Part shown: piece by piece, positions 16,592-25,811 of the stretch | How the letters are laid out: each line of letters starts with the position of its first letter | How positions within the stretch are numbered: the first letter of the stretch is position 1 | Assembly: GCF_014306095.1 (NCBI RefSeq) | Contig: NZ_JACRWC010000109.1 | Coordinates: 1 to 63,659, forward strand | Reading direction: 5' to 3' | DNA: 63,659 nucleotides | Origin: Lentihominibacter faecis | GTDB taxonomy: Bacteria > Bacillota > Clostridia > Peptostreptococcales > Anaerovoracaceae | The notes under the pieces: generated by a model | Seen by the model: the letters and a program-made list of their open reading frames with translations, nothing else | What the model was told of the DNA's origin: nothing | Databases searched by the model: none | Position numbers and translations under genes: made by a program

Positions 16592-17179
16592 ATGAGTACC
16601 ATTGATTACTATGATCAGAATGCACAGGAGTATTATGAGAGAACGGTAGATGCGGATCTTGCGGAGATCCGGGAGTATTTTCTGGGATTCTTGCGAAGAG
16701 ATGCCAGGATCCTGGATTTCGGGTGCGGCAGCGGGCGTGATGCAAAGGCTTTTGCTGAAGCGGGAAGGATCGTCGAGGCACTGGACGGCTCGCAGGAGCT
16801 TTGCAGGATCGCATCAGAATATCTGGGAATGGATGTCCGTAATATGATGTTTCAGGATTTTGAAGAAACGGAAGCTTATGACGGGCTGTGGGCATGCGCT
16901 TCGATCCTGCACCTTACTTATGAGGAAATCATGGATGTGATGAAGCGGATCCATGGCGCGTTAAAACCACAGGGCGTGTTCTATACGACGTTCAAATACG
17001 GGACCTTCGAGGGAGAACGCGACGGACGGTATTATACGGATTTCGAAGAAAAGAAAATGGAAAGACTTCTGGCGGAACTGAATTGTTTTGATCTGGAGCG
17101 GATGTGGCTTACGGGCGATGCGCTTCCAGGCAGACATGAGGGACAGTGGATCAACGTGATTTTGAGGAGGAAACGATGA
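16592..17179 (+). CDS. Class I SAM-dependent methyltransferase
   Basis: 195 aa. Motif I is ILDFGCGSGRDAKAF near residue 40, the acidic residue ending the second strand is in VEALDGSQEL, and the later strands appear as LWACASILHL and GVFYTTFKYG. The layout resembles the small TehB/UbiE-like cytoplasmic methyltransferases; the acceptor cannot be read from sequence. The stop overlaps the flavin-reductase start (ATGA), suggesting coupled translation. Confidence 0.88.
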   Translation: MSTIDYYDQNAQEYYERTVDADLAEIREYFLGFLRRDARILDFGCGSGRDAKAFAEAGRIVEALDGSQELCRIASEYLGMDVRNMMFQDFEETEAYDGLWACASILHLTYEEIMDVMKRIHGALKPQGVFYTTFKYGTFEGERDGRYYTDFEEKKMERLLAELNCFDLERMWLTGDALPGRHEGQWINVILRRKR

Positions 17180-17718
17180 ACAGAAAAAAGATAGATGTAT
17201 ACGATAATCTGACGGGGATCGTGAAAGAATTGAAGGAAGGTGTGCTTTTGACGGCGAAGGCGGATGATCAGGTCAACTCCATGACCATTTCCTGGGGTAT
17301 GCTGGGGATCGAATGGGGCAGGCCGGTCTTCGTAACGTTCCTGCGTGAGCACAGGTTCACCAAAGAGCTGATCGATAAGAACGGTGAATTTACAGTGAAT
17401 ATTCCTTATGGTCAGGATGCAAAGGATATCCTGAATTTCTGCGGAACGAAATCCGGACGCGACGTGGACAAATTCCAGGAGCTGGGGCTGACTCCGGTAG
17501 AAGCAGAGAAGATCTCCGTTCCGGCGATCAGGGAGCTTCCATTGACCCTGGAGTGCAAAGTGGTTTACAAGCAGGAGCAGGATCCGGATCAGATCAGTGA
17601 AAAGCGAAAGAAAATTTTTTATCCGGCAGATGTTGATGGATCGTTCCATGGGGCAAATCGCGATTACCATACAGCCTATTACGGACAGATCCTCAGCGCT
17701 TATATCCTGGAGGATTAG
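17176..17718 (+). CDS. Flavin reductase-like protein
   Basis: 180 aa from the ATG at 17176. It has the flavin-reductase split-barrel pattern: VLLTAKADDQVNSMTISWG at the N-terminus (FMN phosphate region), GRPVFVTFLREHRFT, and FTVNIPYG before the C-terminal strand. Members are FMN-binding reductases or FMN storage/oxidoreductase proteins. GAGGAAACG precedes the start inside the methyltransferase gene. Confidence 0.9.
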   Translation: MNRKKIDVYDNLTGIVKELKEGVLLTAKADDQVNSMTISWGMLGIEWGRPVFVTFLREHRFTKELIDKNGEFTVNIPYGQDAKDILNFCGTKSGRDVDKFQELGLTPVEAEKISVPAIRELPLTLECKVVYKQEQDPDQISEKRKKIFYPADVDGSFHGANRDYHTAYYGQILSAYILED

Positions 17719-17772
17719 AAGGAATTAGACTCGCAGCAGCAATTTTACAGCAGAAGGAGAACGAGAAAGAGA

Positions 17773-18231
17773 ATGACAGAACAAAACAGCTTAGATAAAT
17801 TCAGATCAAAGGAAGTGGAGGAGCGCTTTCAGGAACTTATCAGCGGCGTTGTGAATGAAGAATTTGAGAATATGAATACAGCGCTGGATCCTCAACCAGT
17901 GGGATGCAGCAAAGACGGCACAGAGTGCCGAATCCGCTTTATCAAAAAAGACTGGGAACGGAATCAGCGGATGCAGGTGCATGGCGGAGCAGTATCCGGT
18001 ATGATGGATACTGCTATGGGAATGAGCATCATGGCCAAAAGCGGAAGACCGGTAACGACAGCGGAGCTTAATGTCAGCTTTATTCGGCCGTTTCTGGGAG
18101 AGAGCTTTCTGATCGATACAGAGATCCTCTACATGGGAAGAAATCTCATCAGAACAAGATCCACTGCTTACGATGAAGAATCAGGAAAGCTTCTTGCTTC
18201 AGCGACGGCAAATTTTGCTTATGTAGGATAG
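17773..18231 (+). CDS. PaaI-type hotdog thioesterase
   Basis: 152 aa. The hotdog signature MQVHGGAVSGMMDTAMGM near residue 77 includes the catalytic-region His-Gly-Gly and the Asp of the central helix; TTAELNVSFIRPFLG follows. These enzymes hydrolyse acyl- or phenylacyl-CoA. The upstream 50 residues are a helical extension longer than in minimal PaaI proteins. Last plus-strand gene before a strong bidirectional terminator. Confidence 0.88.
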   Translation: MTEQNSLDKFRSKEVEERFQELISGVVNEEFENMNTALDPQPVGCSKDGTECRIRFIKKDWERNQRMQVHGGAVSGMMDTAMGMSIMAKSGRPVTTAELNVSFIRPFLGESFLIDTEILYMGRNLIRTRSTAYDEESGKLLASATANFAYVG

Positions 18232-18261
18232 AAGCGGCGCATCCCGCAACAGAAAAAACAA

Positions 18262-18305
18262 CCCCGATCCGGACGAAAACTTTTCGACCTGGATCGGGGT
18301 TTTTC
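18262..18305. terminator. Bidirectional terminator
   Basis: CCCCGATCC and GGATCGGGG form a strong stem flanked by A residues on the left and T residues on the right, between the thioesterase gene and the convergent lipoprotein gene. Confidence 0.88.
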
Positions 18306-18311
18306 ATGCAT

Positions 18312-19709
18312 TTAGTTTGTTGTATCAACAAGACTCTCCATGAAGTGGAGCGTGTTCAGCAGTGCTGCCTCTCTGTTTTCGGAATTGAACCGGTATGAAA
18401 TGATATTCAGACCGGGCACCTTAGATGCGAAGATGTCGCATTCTGAACTGTTGAGGGTGTTCAGCGGCTTGGAATCATCGATGCTCAACGCATCTGCAAA
18501 GAAGCCGGCCAGAGGTTTATCCTTGTTTGCAGACCAGGTCATGCTCTGCTCGGATGCGGAATATCCGATATCGCAAAGCCCTGATGTTGTGGAGAACGAT
18601 GTGTTCATTTCATCGATCACGCTCTTTTGCAGGCTGCGGGAACCGATGGTCAGCTGCAGTTTGTTTCCTGCTGTACTGATGGAAGAAATGTATGCTTCTG
18701 AAATGATATCGCCGGAATCCTCATCCTGAAGGAAAATACCTGTCTGGAGTGTGTACATAAGGCTGATGATGTTATCGCTGGACTGAGACGCGATCACCTG
18801 ATCCGGCGTGGAAGTCTCCGTCATGGTGTATACGAAGTGATCTTCCAGCTTGTCAAATTTTTTCTTCATGCTTTCGTTGGATTTGTCGAATTTTTTTGTA
18901 AAGCTTTCTACATCATTATCGTCGATCACGACCACAGCAGTGGCAGAACCAGGTGTATACCCATTGTCTACCTTGCAGTCAAAGGATACCAGCTGGAACA
19001 GATTGCCGGAACTTTTTTCTGTGGCCAACAGGCTTCCTATGGTCTCCACTGGATTCGGGTAGTGGGTGTCAAAATCAAACGGATCCGCATATGCCGATGT
19101 GGACATTGTAATGGTATATGTCCTGGAATAAGATGGCGATGCGGTCTGTAAATCCGCGGACATAGTGGAAGTAAAGGTATGAGAGCCGGACGTCAATAGC
19201 TGGATATCTTTCGAATATTCCATATTGATAAAGTTGTCACACTCATAATATTTCGGATCGACTGAAGCCGCGCCGATCATATTGCCGTCGTTGTTTTCGG
19301 TGACGATCAGTGTGATCTTGCCGTGGGATTCCGGTCCCAGCAGAGCAGTCATGGAAACGGCCAGCGGCTGCATAGAGTTGTCGAAGTCACCTGTTTTGAC
19401 AGCGCATTCCAGGACAGTGGATTCTTTTTTTCCGCATCCTTTTGTTGCCGGGTTGACGATCACCATATAATGTTCGGCATTCTCTTTTACGGTCAGGTCG
19501 TTGGATTTGGCCCATGAAGTCAGATATTCAGCGACCAGTGGATATTTCCCGGTGTTTCCAGAGAATGTGGAATTCAATTCACTGTAGGTATCAGATAATG
19601 TGTCTTTGAGTTCTGTTTCCCGATCAGGAGTGCCCAGAGAACAGCCGCTCAAAAAAACTGCGGAAGTCATGAGCACCACAGTTACCATTGCTATGAAAAA
19701 ACGTCTCAT
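18312..19709 (-). CDS. Lipoprotein resembling a metal-less PepD/M20 peptidase
   Basis: 465 aa. A lipoprotein signal peptide ends in FLSGC (Cys23). Residues 55-190 follow the PepD pattern for aminoacyl-His dipeptidases: NPATKG, a strand TVLECAV, ITLIVTENNDGNMIGAASVD and FINMEYSKDIQLLTSGS. In active PepD these positions carry HxD, TEEAGM and INxDSEE metal ligands; here they read AVK, ENN and MEY. The C-terminal half (300-465) returns to a catalytic-domain-like pattern. I infer an extracytoplasmic, probably catalytically dead, peptide-binding lipoprotein. It is transcribed alone, divergent from the acetyltransferase gene. Confidence 0.75.
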   Translation of the reverse strand: MRRFFIAMVTVVLMTSAVFLSGCSLGTPDRETELKDTLSDTYSELNSTFSGNTGKYPLVAEYLTSWAKSNDLTVKENAEHYMVIVNPATKGCGKKESTVLECAVKTGDFDNSMQPLAVSMTALLGPESHGKITLIVTENNDGNMIGAASVDPKYYECDNFINMEYSKDIQLLTSGSHTFTSTMSADLQTASPSYSRTYTITMSTSAYADPFDFDTHYPNPVETIGSLLATEKSSGNLFQLVSFDCKVDNGYTPGSATAVVVIDDNDVESFTKKFDKSNESMKKKFDKLEDHFVYTMTETSTPDQVIASQSSDNIISLMYTLQTGIFLQDEDSGDIISEAYISSISTAGNKLQLTIGSRSLQKSVIDEMNTSFSTTSGLCDIGYSASEQSMTWSANKDKPLAGFFADALSIDDSKPLNTLNSSECDIFASKVPGLNIISYRFNSENREAALLNTLHFMESLVDTTN

Positions 19710-19829
19710 AATGTGAGATTCTCCTTGTTAAATATTAATTTTGCGAATATAATAATATCATACTATAAAATAATCATAAAGTGTAAAGATTCTGTGAAGA
19801 AGAGTAAAAAATATAAGAGGAGAACATTC

Positions 19830-20360
19830 ATGGAGACACAAAACTTTGTTATACGGGAAACTAGATTTTCAGATTATGAATATTTTACAAAGTGGGAATG
19901 TGATGAGAATATCACGAAGTACATGAGCTTCGATGAAAACAGAAGCTATGAGGATGTGGTCACGGAAGCCCTTTACAGCAAGAAGGATCCGACGAAACTG
20001 GATTATACCATCGTTGCAAGGGAAAACGGCAAGCCGGTGGGAAGGATCTATATCACAAGGATCGACAGGAACTTTGACTCCCTGGATATTACCCGGTTCT
20101 ATATTGGAGAATCCTCCCTGTGGGGAAACGGGCTGGGCAGAGAAATCATGCACGAGCTGCTGGAGTATTGCTTTACCTTCCTGCACATGGAGCGTGTGAC
20201 GCTGGATCATTATGCCGGCAACAGACGCGGCGCGGCACTGTATGAGCGCCTTGGCTTTAAAGATGAAGGAACAGCAAGAAATGCAGCGAAGAAGGACGGC
20301 AAGTATTATGATCTGCACTTGATGTCCATCCTGCGCTCTGAATTTTTCGACGAAAATTAA
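19830..20360 (+). CDS. GNAT acetyltransferase (RimJ/RimL type)
   Basis: 176 aa from the ATG at 19830, which has AAGAGGAGA at the right spacing; the longer upstream frame is AT-rich leader. The acetyl-CoA loop is in LWGNGLGREIMHELLEYCF near residue 108, followed by RVTLDHYAGNRRGAALYERL and GFKDEGTAR, the standard RimJ/RimL motifs. Substrate unknown. A promoter must lie in the AT-rich 120 bases after the divergent lipoprotein start. Confidence 0.92.
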   Translation: METQNFVIRETRFSDYEYFTKWECDENITKYMSFDENRSYEDVVTEALYSKKDPTKLDYTIVARENGKPVGRIYITRIDRNFDSLDITRFYIGESSLWGNGLGREIMHELLEYCFTFLHMERVTLDHYAGNRRGAALYERLGFKDEGTARNAAKKDGKYYDLHLMSILRSEFFDEN

Positions 20361-20405
20361 GTACAGAAGCGAGGAAAAAAGAGCAGGAACGAAGAAAAAA
20401 TATAC

Positions 20406-20434
20406 TTGTATTAGGGGATGCTCTGTGCTATAAT
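20406..20434 (+). promoter_or_regulatory. Promoter of rpmB
   Basis: TTGTAT and TATAAT are separated by 17 bases. The leader to rpmB is about 115 bases and holds no gene. Confidence 0.65.
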
Positions 20435-20555
20435 GCTATATGTTCGAGTCTGAAACTGTAATTTTTGATGTGGACAGAAACGGCAGTGGAGGATAAATTG
20501 AAACGGAAGAATTGCGAAAGCTTTTAAATACTACAGGTACAAGGAGGTGCGGCAG

Positions 20556-20747
20556 ATGTCAAGAAAGTGTGAAATTTGTGGTAAAGGTCAGGTTTCCGGG
20601 AACAATGTATCCCATTCCAACAGACACACAAGAAGAAAATGGAATGCTAACATTCAGTCTGTAAGAGTTGAAGAAAACGGAACTGTTAGAAAAGCCAAAG
20701 TATGCACAAGATGCATCCGGTCAGGCAAAGTTAACCGTGCCATCTAA
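20556..20747 (+). CDS. rpmB: 50S ribosomal protein L28
   Basis: 63 aa, the normal length. It begins [11 protein letters not shown] and ends in [13 protein letters not shown], so it is the zinc-ribbon (C+) form with two Cys pairs. AAGGAGGTG precedes the ATG at 20556, which is preferred over the ATG nine bases upstream. Followed at once by a strong terminator. Confidence 0.97.
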   Translation: MSRKCEICGKGQVSGNNVSHSNRHTRRKWNANIQSVRVEENGTVRKAKVCTRCIRSGKVNRAI

Positions 20748-20762
20748 GAACCTCGCAAACCA

Positions 20763-20814
20763 GGGGCTGTCGCATTAACGATTTAAGATCGTTAGGGTGA
20801 CAGCCCTTTTTTTC
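20763..20814 (+). terminator. rpmB terminator
   Basis: GGGGCTGTCGC...GTGACAGCCC with an inner stem TAACGAT/ATCGTTA, followed by seven T residues. Confidence 0.88.
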
Positions 20815-20834
20815 TTCTGCCAAAGACAGCGCGC

Positions 20835-21032
20835 CTACCCGCGCAGCAGCAGAATCCCGCAGACGATGATCGAGACGCATAGCAAAACAATCCAGCCTTT
20901 TAGCGGCAGCAGGAGCGCCATGGCTGTCAACAGCCCAAGCAGCAGCATGACCAGTCCCAGTTTCCTGTTTTGCGAGGGGCGTTTACATTTTTTCTTTTTA
21001 GGAGGACAGCAGCCATAACGGGTTCTCTTCAT
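20835..21032 (-). CDS. Small membrane protein with Cys/Lys-rich head
   Basis: 65 aa. A head with CCPPKKKKCKR precedes two closely spaced hydrophobic segments (about residues 26-43 and 46-63). GAGGTGA before the ATG supports expression. Short Cys-Pro-rich heads joined to two helices recur in clostridial hypothetical proteins near rpmB; function unknown. It sits opposite to its neighbours, downstream of the rpmB terminator. Confidence 0.55.
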   Translation of the reverse strand: MKRTRYGCCPPKKKKCKRPSQNRKLGLVMLLLGLLTAMALLLPLKGWIVLLCVSIIVCGILLLRG

Positions 21033-21163
21033 GTCATGTCACCTCAGGTTAGTATATGAGATCTGATGTGAAGGTGTGCCAAAAAAGATTCTGCTTGTCA
21101 AATGACCTGATAAAAGCTAAAATTTAAAAAGAAACGTGTAAAGAATAAAACGAGGAGCAGAGC

Positions 21164-21565
21164 ATGTTTGACATAGAAACGAAACTGGGAGAGATCCATT
21201 TTCCGGCAAGTACCATCAACCGTATCGTGATGGAAGCAGTGGAATCCTGCGGCGACAAAGTGGATATCCTGAACTATAAAGGGAAATATAAAAATATGAT
21301 GCCGTGGCTGGCATCCCGCATGAACATCTATAAAGAGGAAGCCGGAGGGATCCAGGTGGAAGAGACGGAAGAGGGTATGATCCTTACCGTGTATGTAGTC
21401 ATCCACTTTGGAACCAGCATCAAACGAGTGACAGAAAAACTTATCGATGGGATCTATGAAAATCTGGAACGGGTGATGAAGATCAAACCGAAGACGGTGA
21501 AGATCGTTGTGACCGGAACTCTTTCGAAAAATATCGTCAAGCGGCATATCGAAGTGAGTCGCTGA
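21164..21565 (+). CDS. Asp23/Gls24 family protein
   Basis: 133 aa. The central MILTVYVVIHFGTSIKRVTE segment and the helix that follows (KLIDGIYENLERVM) are typical of Asp23/Gls24 proteins, cytoplasmic proteins linked to envelope stress and amphipathic-membrane association. In many Firmicutes the order is rpmB, asp23, a DAK-type YloV gene, recG. Here asp23 is followed directly by recG and the YloV gene is absent, while rpmB, asp23 and recG stay in order. Confidence 0.88.
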   Translation: MFDIETKLGEIHFPASTINRIVMEAVESCGDKVDILNYKGKYKNMMPWLASRMNIYKEEAGGIQVEETEEGMILTVYVVIHFGTSIKRVTEKLIDGIYENLERVMKIKPKTVKIVVTGTLSKNIVKRHIEVSR

Positions 21566-21598
21566 TGACCGGGGCGAAACAGAAAGGATGGGAGAGGG

Positions 21599-23644
21599 AT
21601 GGAGCTTTTTGACGTCATTACAGATCTGAGAGGCGTTGGACCGAAAAAAGCGGCGGCTCTGAAAAAATTAAATATCCATACTCTGGAGGATCTGTTGTTC
21701 TTTTTCCCGAGAGACTATGAAGACAGAAGGGCATGTTCCGCGATCGGGGATCTGAAAGAAGGAAGTGCTTTTCTGATACGGGGAACTGTGGATCTGGTGG
21801 TCAAGGATAAATACCGCTACGGAGGAAAACAGCGGCTGCGAGTGCTCGTGAGCGATGATACGGGTTCTCTGGAAGTCGTTTTTTTTCATGCAGTGTATTT
21901 GAAAGATAAATTTCGCACTGGAAGTGAGTGGGTGTTTTATGGGAAGGTGTCACGAAATTTCGGAAAGTTGCAAATGCTTCAGCCGGAGTTTTGCGACATA
22001 GAAGAAGAGTCGGGATTTCGAGGGATCTTCCCCGTCTATCCGTTGTCTCAGGGATTGTCACAGAAAGATATGAGAAAGTGGCAGCAGCAGATCCGCAGCC
22101 TTTGCAGGGAAGCGAAGGATGCGATCCCGCAGAAGCTGATCAAAGAAAATCGCCTGTGCAGCATGGAATATGCTTTGCAGAATATCCATTTTCCGGAGGA
22201 AAAACAGAAACTGCTGGAGGCAAAGTACCGGCTGATATTCGATGAGCTGCTGATTTTACAGACGGGATTGTTTGCGGTGCGGCAAAACATCAAAACTGGA
22301 GAAAAGGGCATTCGGATCTCGAAAAAGGTGGATATCCAGCCATATCTTGGCAGCTTTTCTTATGAGCTGACAGGGGCGCAGAGACGATGCATAGAAGAAA
22401 TCGAGGGCGATCTGGAAAGCAGCAGGGCGATGAACCGGCTGGTGCAGGGAGATGTAGGATCCGGCAAGACCGCTGTTGCTGAAGCGGCCATGTATAAAGC
22501 GGTGCGTGGCGGTTGTCAGGCGGTCATGATGGCTCCGACAGAGATCCTGGCGCATCAGCATTTTGAGGGCTTGCGAAAAAGCTTTGCAGCGCATGGGATC
22601 AGAGTAGGGTTCCTGTCGGGATCGCTGAAGGCCTCAGAAAAGCGTGAGATACTGGAACAGCTTAAAGACGGGCAGATCGATATCCTTGTAGGCACCCATG
22701 CCGTGATACAGCCGGAAGTGGAGTTTGCCAGACTGGGGCTTGTGATCACTGATGAGCAGCATCGTTTTGGAGTCAATCAGCGGATACGATTAAAAGAAAA
22801 AGGGCAAAATCCTAATGTGCTGGTAATGACGGCGACGCCGATCCCGCGAACGCTGGCAGTGGTGCTGTATGGAGATCTGGATGTGTCAGTACTGGATGAG
22901 ATGCCGCCGGGCAGACAAGTGATCAAGACGCGAAATGTGACCGGCGAAAAACGGGAAGCATGTTACGACTTCGTAGAAAAACAGCTGCAGCAGGGAAGAC
23001 AGGCTTACGTTGTGACTCCGCTCATCGAAGATTCCGACACGCTGGATCTGAAATCGGTGCAGACGGTGTATGAAGAACTGGCAAAACGCTTTGCAGAGTA
23101 TAAAGTGGCTTTGATCCACGGGAGCATGAAACAGGTGGAAAAAGATCAGGTGATGCAGGAGTTTTACCTGGGAGAAATCGATGTGCTGGTAGCGACGGTC
23201 GTGATCGAAGTCGGGATCAACGTGCCGAATGCTTCTGTGATCGTCATCGAAAATGCGGAGCGGTTCGGTCTTGCACAGCTGCATCAGCTGCGAGGTCGCG
23301 TCGGCAGAGGCAGATGGCAGTCCTACTGTTTCCTTATTACGCAGAGCCAGTCGGAACTGGCTCAGAAACGAGGTGAGATCATGCAAAGCTCTTCTGACGG
23401 ATTTTTCATCGCAGAAGAGGATATGAAGCTGCGTGGCCCGGGAGATATCTTTGGCACCAGACAGCATGGGATCCCGGAACTGAATGTGGCTGATCTTGCA
23501 AAGCATCTGAAGATCATGGAGCATGCCCGGCAGGAGGCAAAGAAGATCCTTGCGGAGGATCCGCTTTTGCAGAAAGAAGAAAACGCAGAATTGAAGCGGC
23601 GGATCACGAAGCTGTTTGGTGAAGATATGAGCCTGAATCTCTAG
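21599..23644 (+). CDS. recG: ATP-dependent DNA helicase RecG
   Basis: 681 aa, full length. The N-terminal wedge/OB domain comes first (GVGPKKAAALKKLNI at the start). Walker A is GDVGSGKTAVAEAA near residue 285, motif II is DEQH near 385, motif III is MTATPIPRT, and motif VI is QLRGRVGRG near 560. The TRG-like C-terminus follows. It remodels stalled forks and Holliday junctions. The start follows GGATGGGAGAGGG and lies 33 bases after asp23, so the two are probably co-transcribed. Confidence 0.97.
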   Translation: MELFDVITDLRGVGPKKAAALKKLNIHTLEDLLFFFPRDYEDRRACSAIGDLKEGSAFLIRGTVDLVVKDKYRYGGKQRLRVLVSDDTGSLEVVFFHAVYLKDKFRTGSEWVFYGKVSRNFGKLQMLQPEFCDIEEESGFRGIFPVYPLSQGLSQKDMRKWQQQIRSLCREAKDAIPQKLIKENRLCSMEYALQNIHFPEEKQKLLEAKYRLIFDELLILQTGLFAVRQNIKTGEKGIRISKKVDIQPYLGSFSYELTGAQRRCIEEIEGDLESSRAMNRLVQGDVGSGKTAVAEAAMYKAVRGGCQAVMMAPTEILAHQHFEGLRKSFAAHGIRVGFLSGSLKASEKREILEQLKDGQIDILVGTHAVIQPEVEFARLGLVITDEQHRFGVNQRIRLKEKGQNPNVLVMTATPIPRTLAVVLYGDLDVSVLDEMPPGRQVIKTRNVTGEKREACYDFVEKQLQQGRQAYVVTPLIEDSDTLDLKSVQTVYEELAKRFAEYKVALIHGSMKQVEKDQVMQEFYLGEIDVLVATVVIEVGINVPNASVIVIENAERFGLAQLHQLRGRVGRGRWQSYCFLITQSQSELAQKRGEIMQSSSDGFFIAEEDMKLRGPGDIFGTRQHGIPELNVADLAKHLKIMEHARQEAKKILAEDPLLQKEENAELKRRITKLFGEDMSLNL

Positions 23645-23709
23645 GAAATAATTGCATATCATACTTTTCACTGCCCTGGTTAAATTATTAGTACAGGAGG
23701 TGAGAAGAT

Positions 23710-23910
23710 ATGTCTTTACAGGATAAGATGAATGTAAGCGCAAAGCCTGCATTAAAGAGTCTGAAGACGGAAGTAGCCAACGAGCTGGGCCTGGCCAATT
23801 ATGAACAGGCAGATAAGGGAAACCTTACGGCTCGTCAGAATGGCTACGTGGGCGGTTATATGACCAAGAAACTGGTCGAAATGGCCGAACAGCAGATGTC
23901 CGGAAAATAA
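23710..23910 (+). CDS. Alpha/beta-type small acid-soluble spore protein
   Basis: 66 aa. The two conserved SASP blocks are present: KTEVANELGL (containing the GPR protease cleavage site) and LTARQNGYVGGYMTKKLVE. These proteins coat spore DNA and protect it from UV and heat. AGGAGGTGAGA precedes the ATG. Expression should depend on the forespore factor sigma-G, although I cannot pick its promoter out with confidence in the 65-base gap after recG. The gene shows that the organism is, or descends from, a spore former. Confidence 0.96.
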   Translation: MSLQDKMNVSAKPALKSLKTEVANELGLANYEQADKGNLTARQNGYVGGYMTKKLVEMAEQQMSGK

Positions 23911-23955
23911 ACTCGTTATTGCTGGTGTAAGCTTGTAACAAAACAAGTGTGAAAA

Positions 23956-23996
23956 GAGAGATGTTTCCCCTGCACAAGGGCGAATATCTCTTTTTC
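23956..23996 (+). terminator. SASP gene terminator
   Basis: AGAGAT and ATCTCT enclose an inner CCCT/AGGG pair, followed by a run of T residues. Confidence 0.7.
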
Positions 23997-24088
23997 ATTT
24001 TGTTGTGGATATTTCTGGTCATGGGTGCTAGAATGGATAGCAGAATATAGAAAATATAATGGCAGCCGAAGCTGCAGGAGGATATAAA

Positions 24089-24631
24089 ATGAGGATCATT
24101 GCCGGAGATTATAAAGGCAGAAGACTGCAGTCGCCGCAGGATTATTCCATTCGGCCGACTACAGATAAAGTGAAGGAAGCACTATTCAGTATTTTGACGG
24201 AGAAGATCTGGGGCAGCCGTGTGCTGGATCTGTTTGCCGGGACAGGAAATCTGGGGATCGAGGCGCTTAGCCGGGGCGCGGAGACATGCGTCTTTGCAGA
24301 CAGCTCCAGAGAAAGCCTGAGACTGATCAGAGAAAACATCGCTCACTGCAAAGCGGAAGAAGGCGCGCGCGTGGAAGCGGGAGACTACCGAAAGATCCTG
24401 GGAAATCAGACAGAACCTTTTGACATCATCCTGCTGGATCCGCCTTACAATAAGGGGCTTCTGGATGAATGCTTCCGCCTGATAGCAGAAAACGAACTGC
24501 TGGCAGAAGACGGTGTGATCGTAGCGGAGCATCGCAGAGAAGAAAAGATGCCGGAAGAACTGCACGGATTTCAGAAACAAAAAGAACGAAGATACGGGAT
24601 CGTCATGCTTTCCATTTATGCAAATGGTTGA
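24089..24631 (+). CDS. rsmD: 16S rRNA (guanine-966-N2) methyltransferase
   Basis: 180 aa from the ATG at 24089 preceded by GGAGG. It begins MRIIAGDYKGRRL, typical of RsmD. It has the RPTTDKVKEALFSIL segment, motif I LDLFAGTGNLGIEALSRGA and the catalytic ILLDPPY near residue 116. It methylates G966 of 16S rRNA in assembled 30S subunits. The pair rsmD-coaD is widely conserved. Confidence 0.96.
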   Translation: MRIIAGDYKGRRLQSPQDYSIRPTTDKVKEALFSILTEKIWGSRVLDLFAGTGNLGIEALSRGAETCVFADSSRESLRLIRENIAHCKAEEGARVEAGDYRKILGNQTEPFDIILLDPPYNKGLLDECFRLIAENELLAEDGVIVAEHRREEKMPEELHGFQKQKERRYGIVMLSIYANG

Positions 24632-24685
24632 ATCCCGCGTATAATCATGCTATAATTTTAATCAGTATTAGCAGGAGGATCAGGC

Positions 24686-25183
24686 ATGAAAACAAAGGCT
24701 CTTTATACAGGCTCTTTCGATCCGTTGACCAATGGACATTATAATATCATAGAAAGGGCTTCCAAGCTTTATGACGAGCTTACGGTGGGGATCATCATGA
24801 ATCCTGCCAAGAAATCTCTTTTCTCGCTGCAGGAGCGGAAGGAGATGATCGAAGAGACCATGAAACCGCTGGGGAATGTACGGGTAGACAGCTTTTCCGG
24901 ATTGCTGGCGGATTATGTGAATAAGAACGGCTTTAACGTTGTCGTGCGGGGGCTGCGGTCTTCCATGGATTTTGAGTATGAGATCCAGATGGCCCAGATG
25001 AATGCCCGTCTGTTTAACGAGGCGGTGGAAACCGTGTTCCTGATGACGGATCCGCAGTCTTCTTTTATCAGTTCCAGCATGGTGAAGGAAGTCCATTCAC
25101 TTGGCGGCAGTATAGAAGGACTGGTTCCGGATGAAATTTTGAGAAGTATGAAGGCTTTGACCGAAGACAGGAGGATGTTATGA
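24686..25183 (+). CDS. coaD: Phosphopantetheine adenylyltransferase
   Basis: 165 aa. The nucleotidyltransferase T/HxGH motif is TGSFDPLTNGHYNII near residue 8, and the KMSKS-like motif is SSFISSSMVKEV near 127. VVVRGLRSSMDFEYE is also diagnostic. It makes dephospho-CoA from phosphopantetheine, the penultimate CoA step. GCAGGAGG precedes the ATG. The stop overlaps the next gene by four bases. Confidence 0.97.
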   Translation: MKTKALYTGSFDPLTNGHYNIIERASKLYDELTVGIIMNPAKKSLFSLQERKEMIEETMKPLGNVRVDSFSGLLADYVNKNGFNVVVRGLRSSMDFEYEIQMAQMNARLFNEAVETVFLMTDPQSSFISSSMVKEVHSLGGSIEGLVPDEILRSMKALTEDRRML

Positions 25184-25764
25184 GAGTTTTAGAACTTTTA
25201 GAAGAAATCGAAGAAATCGTTGATACAGCTGCAGGTTTTCCTCTGACAGGAAAGATCATGGTAGATTCTCAGGAGCTTCTCGAAATCGTGCGAGAAATCC
25301 GTGCGGAGCTTCCGGACGAGATCCAGCAGGCACAGTGGATCAAAAATGAAAGGGAACGGATCATTGCAGAGGCAAAGACCCAGTACGAGGCAGTGATCGA
25401 CGATGCGCAGAAGCAGGCAGACGCTCTGGTAGAAAACAACGATATCACCGTAAGAGCCAAGATGCGTGCTGACGAGCTGATGCAGGTAACAGAAAGTACG
25501 GCCAAGCAGCTGAAAATCGGTACATATGATTATCTGGACAGTATTTTATATAGCTTTCAGGGCAAGATGGAGCATCTGAGTTCCATTTATTTTGGTGAAA
25601 TGTTCACCAGCATCGAGAAAGCCTTTGATGACATCAATTCCGCTTTGGCTGCCAACCGGGAGGAATTAAAAGACATGTCCTACCGGACGCAGATCAATGC
25701 AGAAGAAATGCCGGAGCCGTCATCTGCTCTAGGCCCTGAGCAGGCTCCGCGGGAAGAAGAGTAA
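25180..25764 (+). CDS. Coiled-coil protein coupled to coaD
   Basis: 194 aa. Residues 55-125 form a long charged heptad-rich helix (ERERIIAEAKTQYEAVIDDA and onward), like the stalk subunits of rotary ATPases, and the C-terminus is acidic and disordered (REEE). No membrane segment. Similar proteins follow coaD in many clostridia and are annotated only as ATPase-like; I do not assign a function. The ATGA overlap indicates translational coupling to coaD. Confidence 0.8.
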   Translation: MRVLELLEEIEEIVDTAAGFPLTGKIMVDSQELLEIVREIRAELPDEIQQAQWIKNERERIIAEAKTQYEAVIDDAQKQADALVENNDITVRAKMRADELMQVTESTAKQLKIGTYDYLDSILYSFQGKMEHLSSIYFGEMFTSIEKAFDDINSALAANREELKDMSYRTQINAEEMPEPSSALGPEQAPREEE

Positions 25765-25811
25765 CAGGATCCCGGGCAGAGAGACGGGAGACATAAAAGA
25801 ACAGTTCTATC

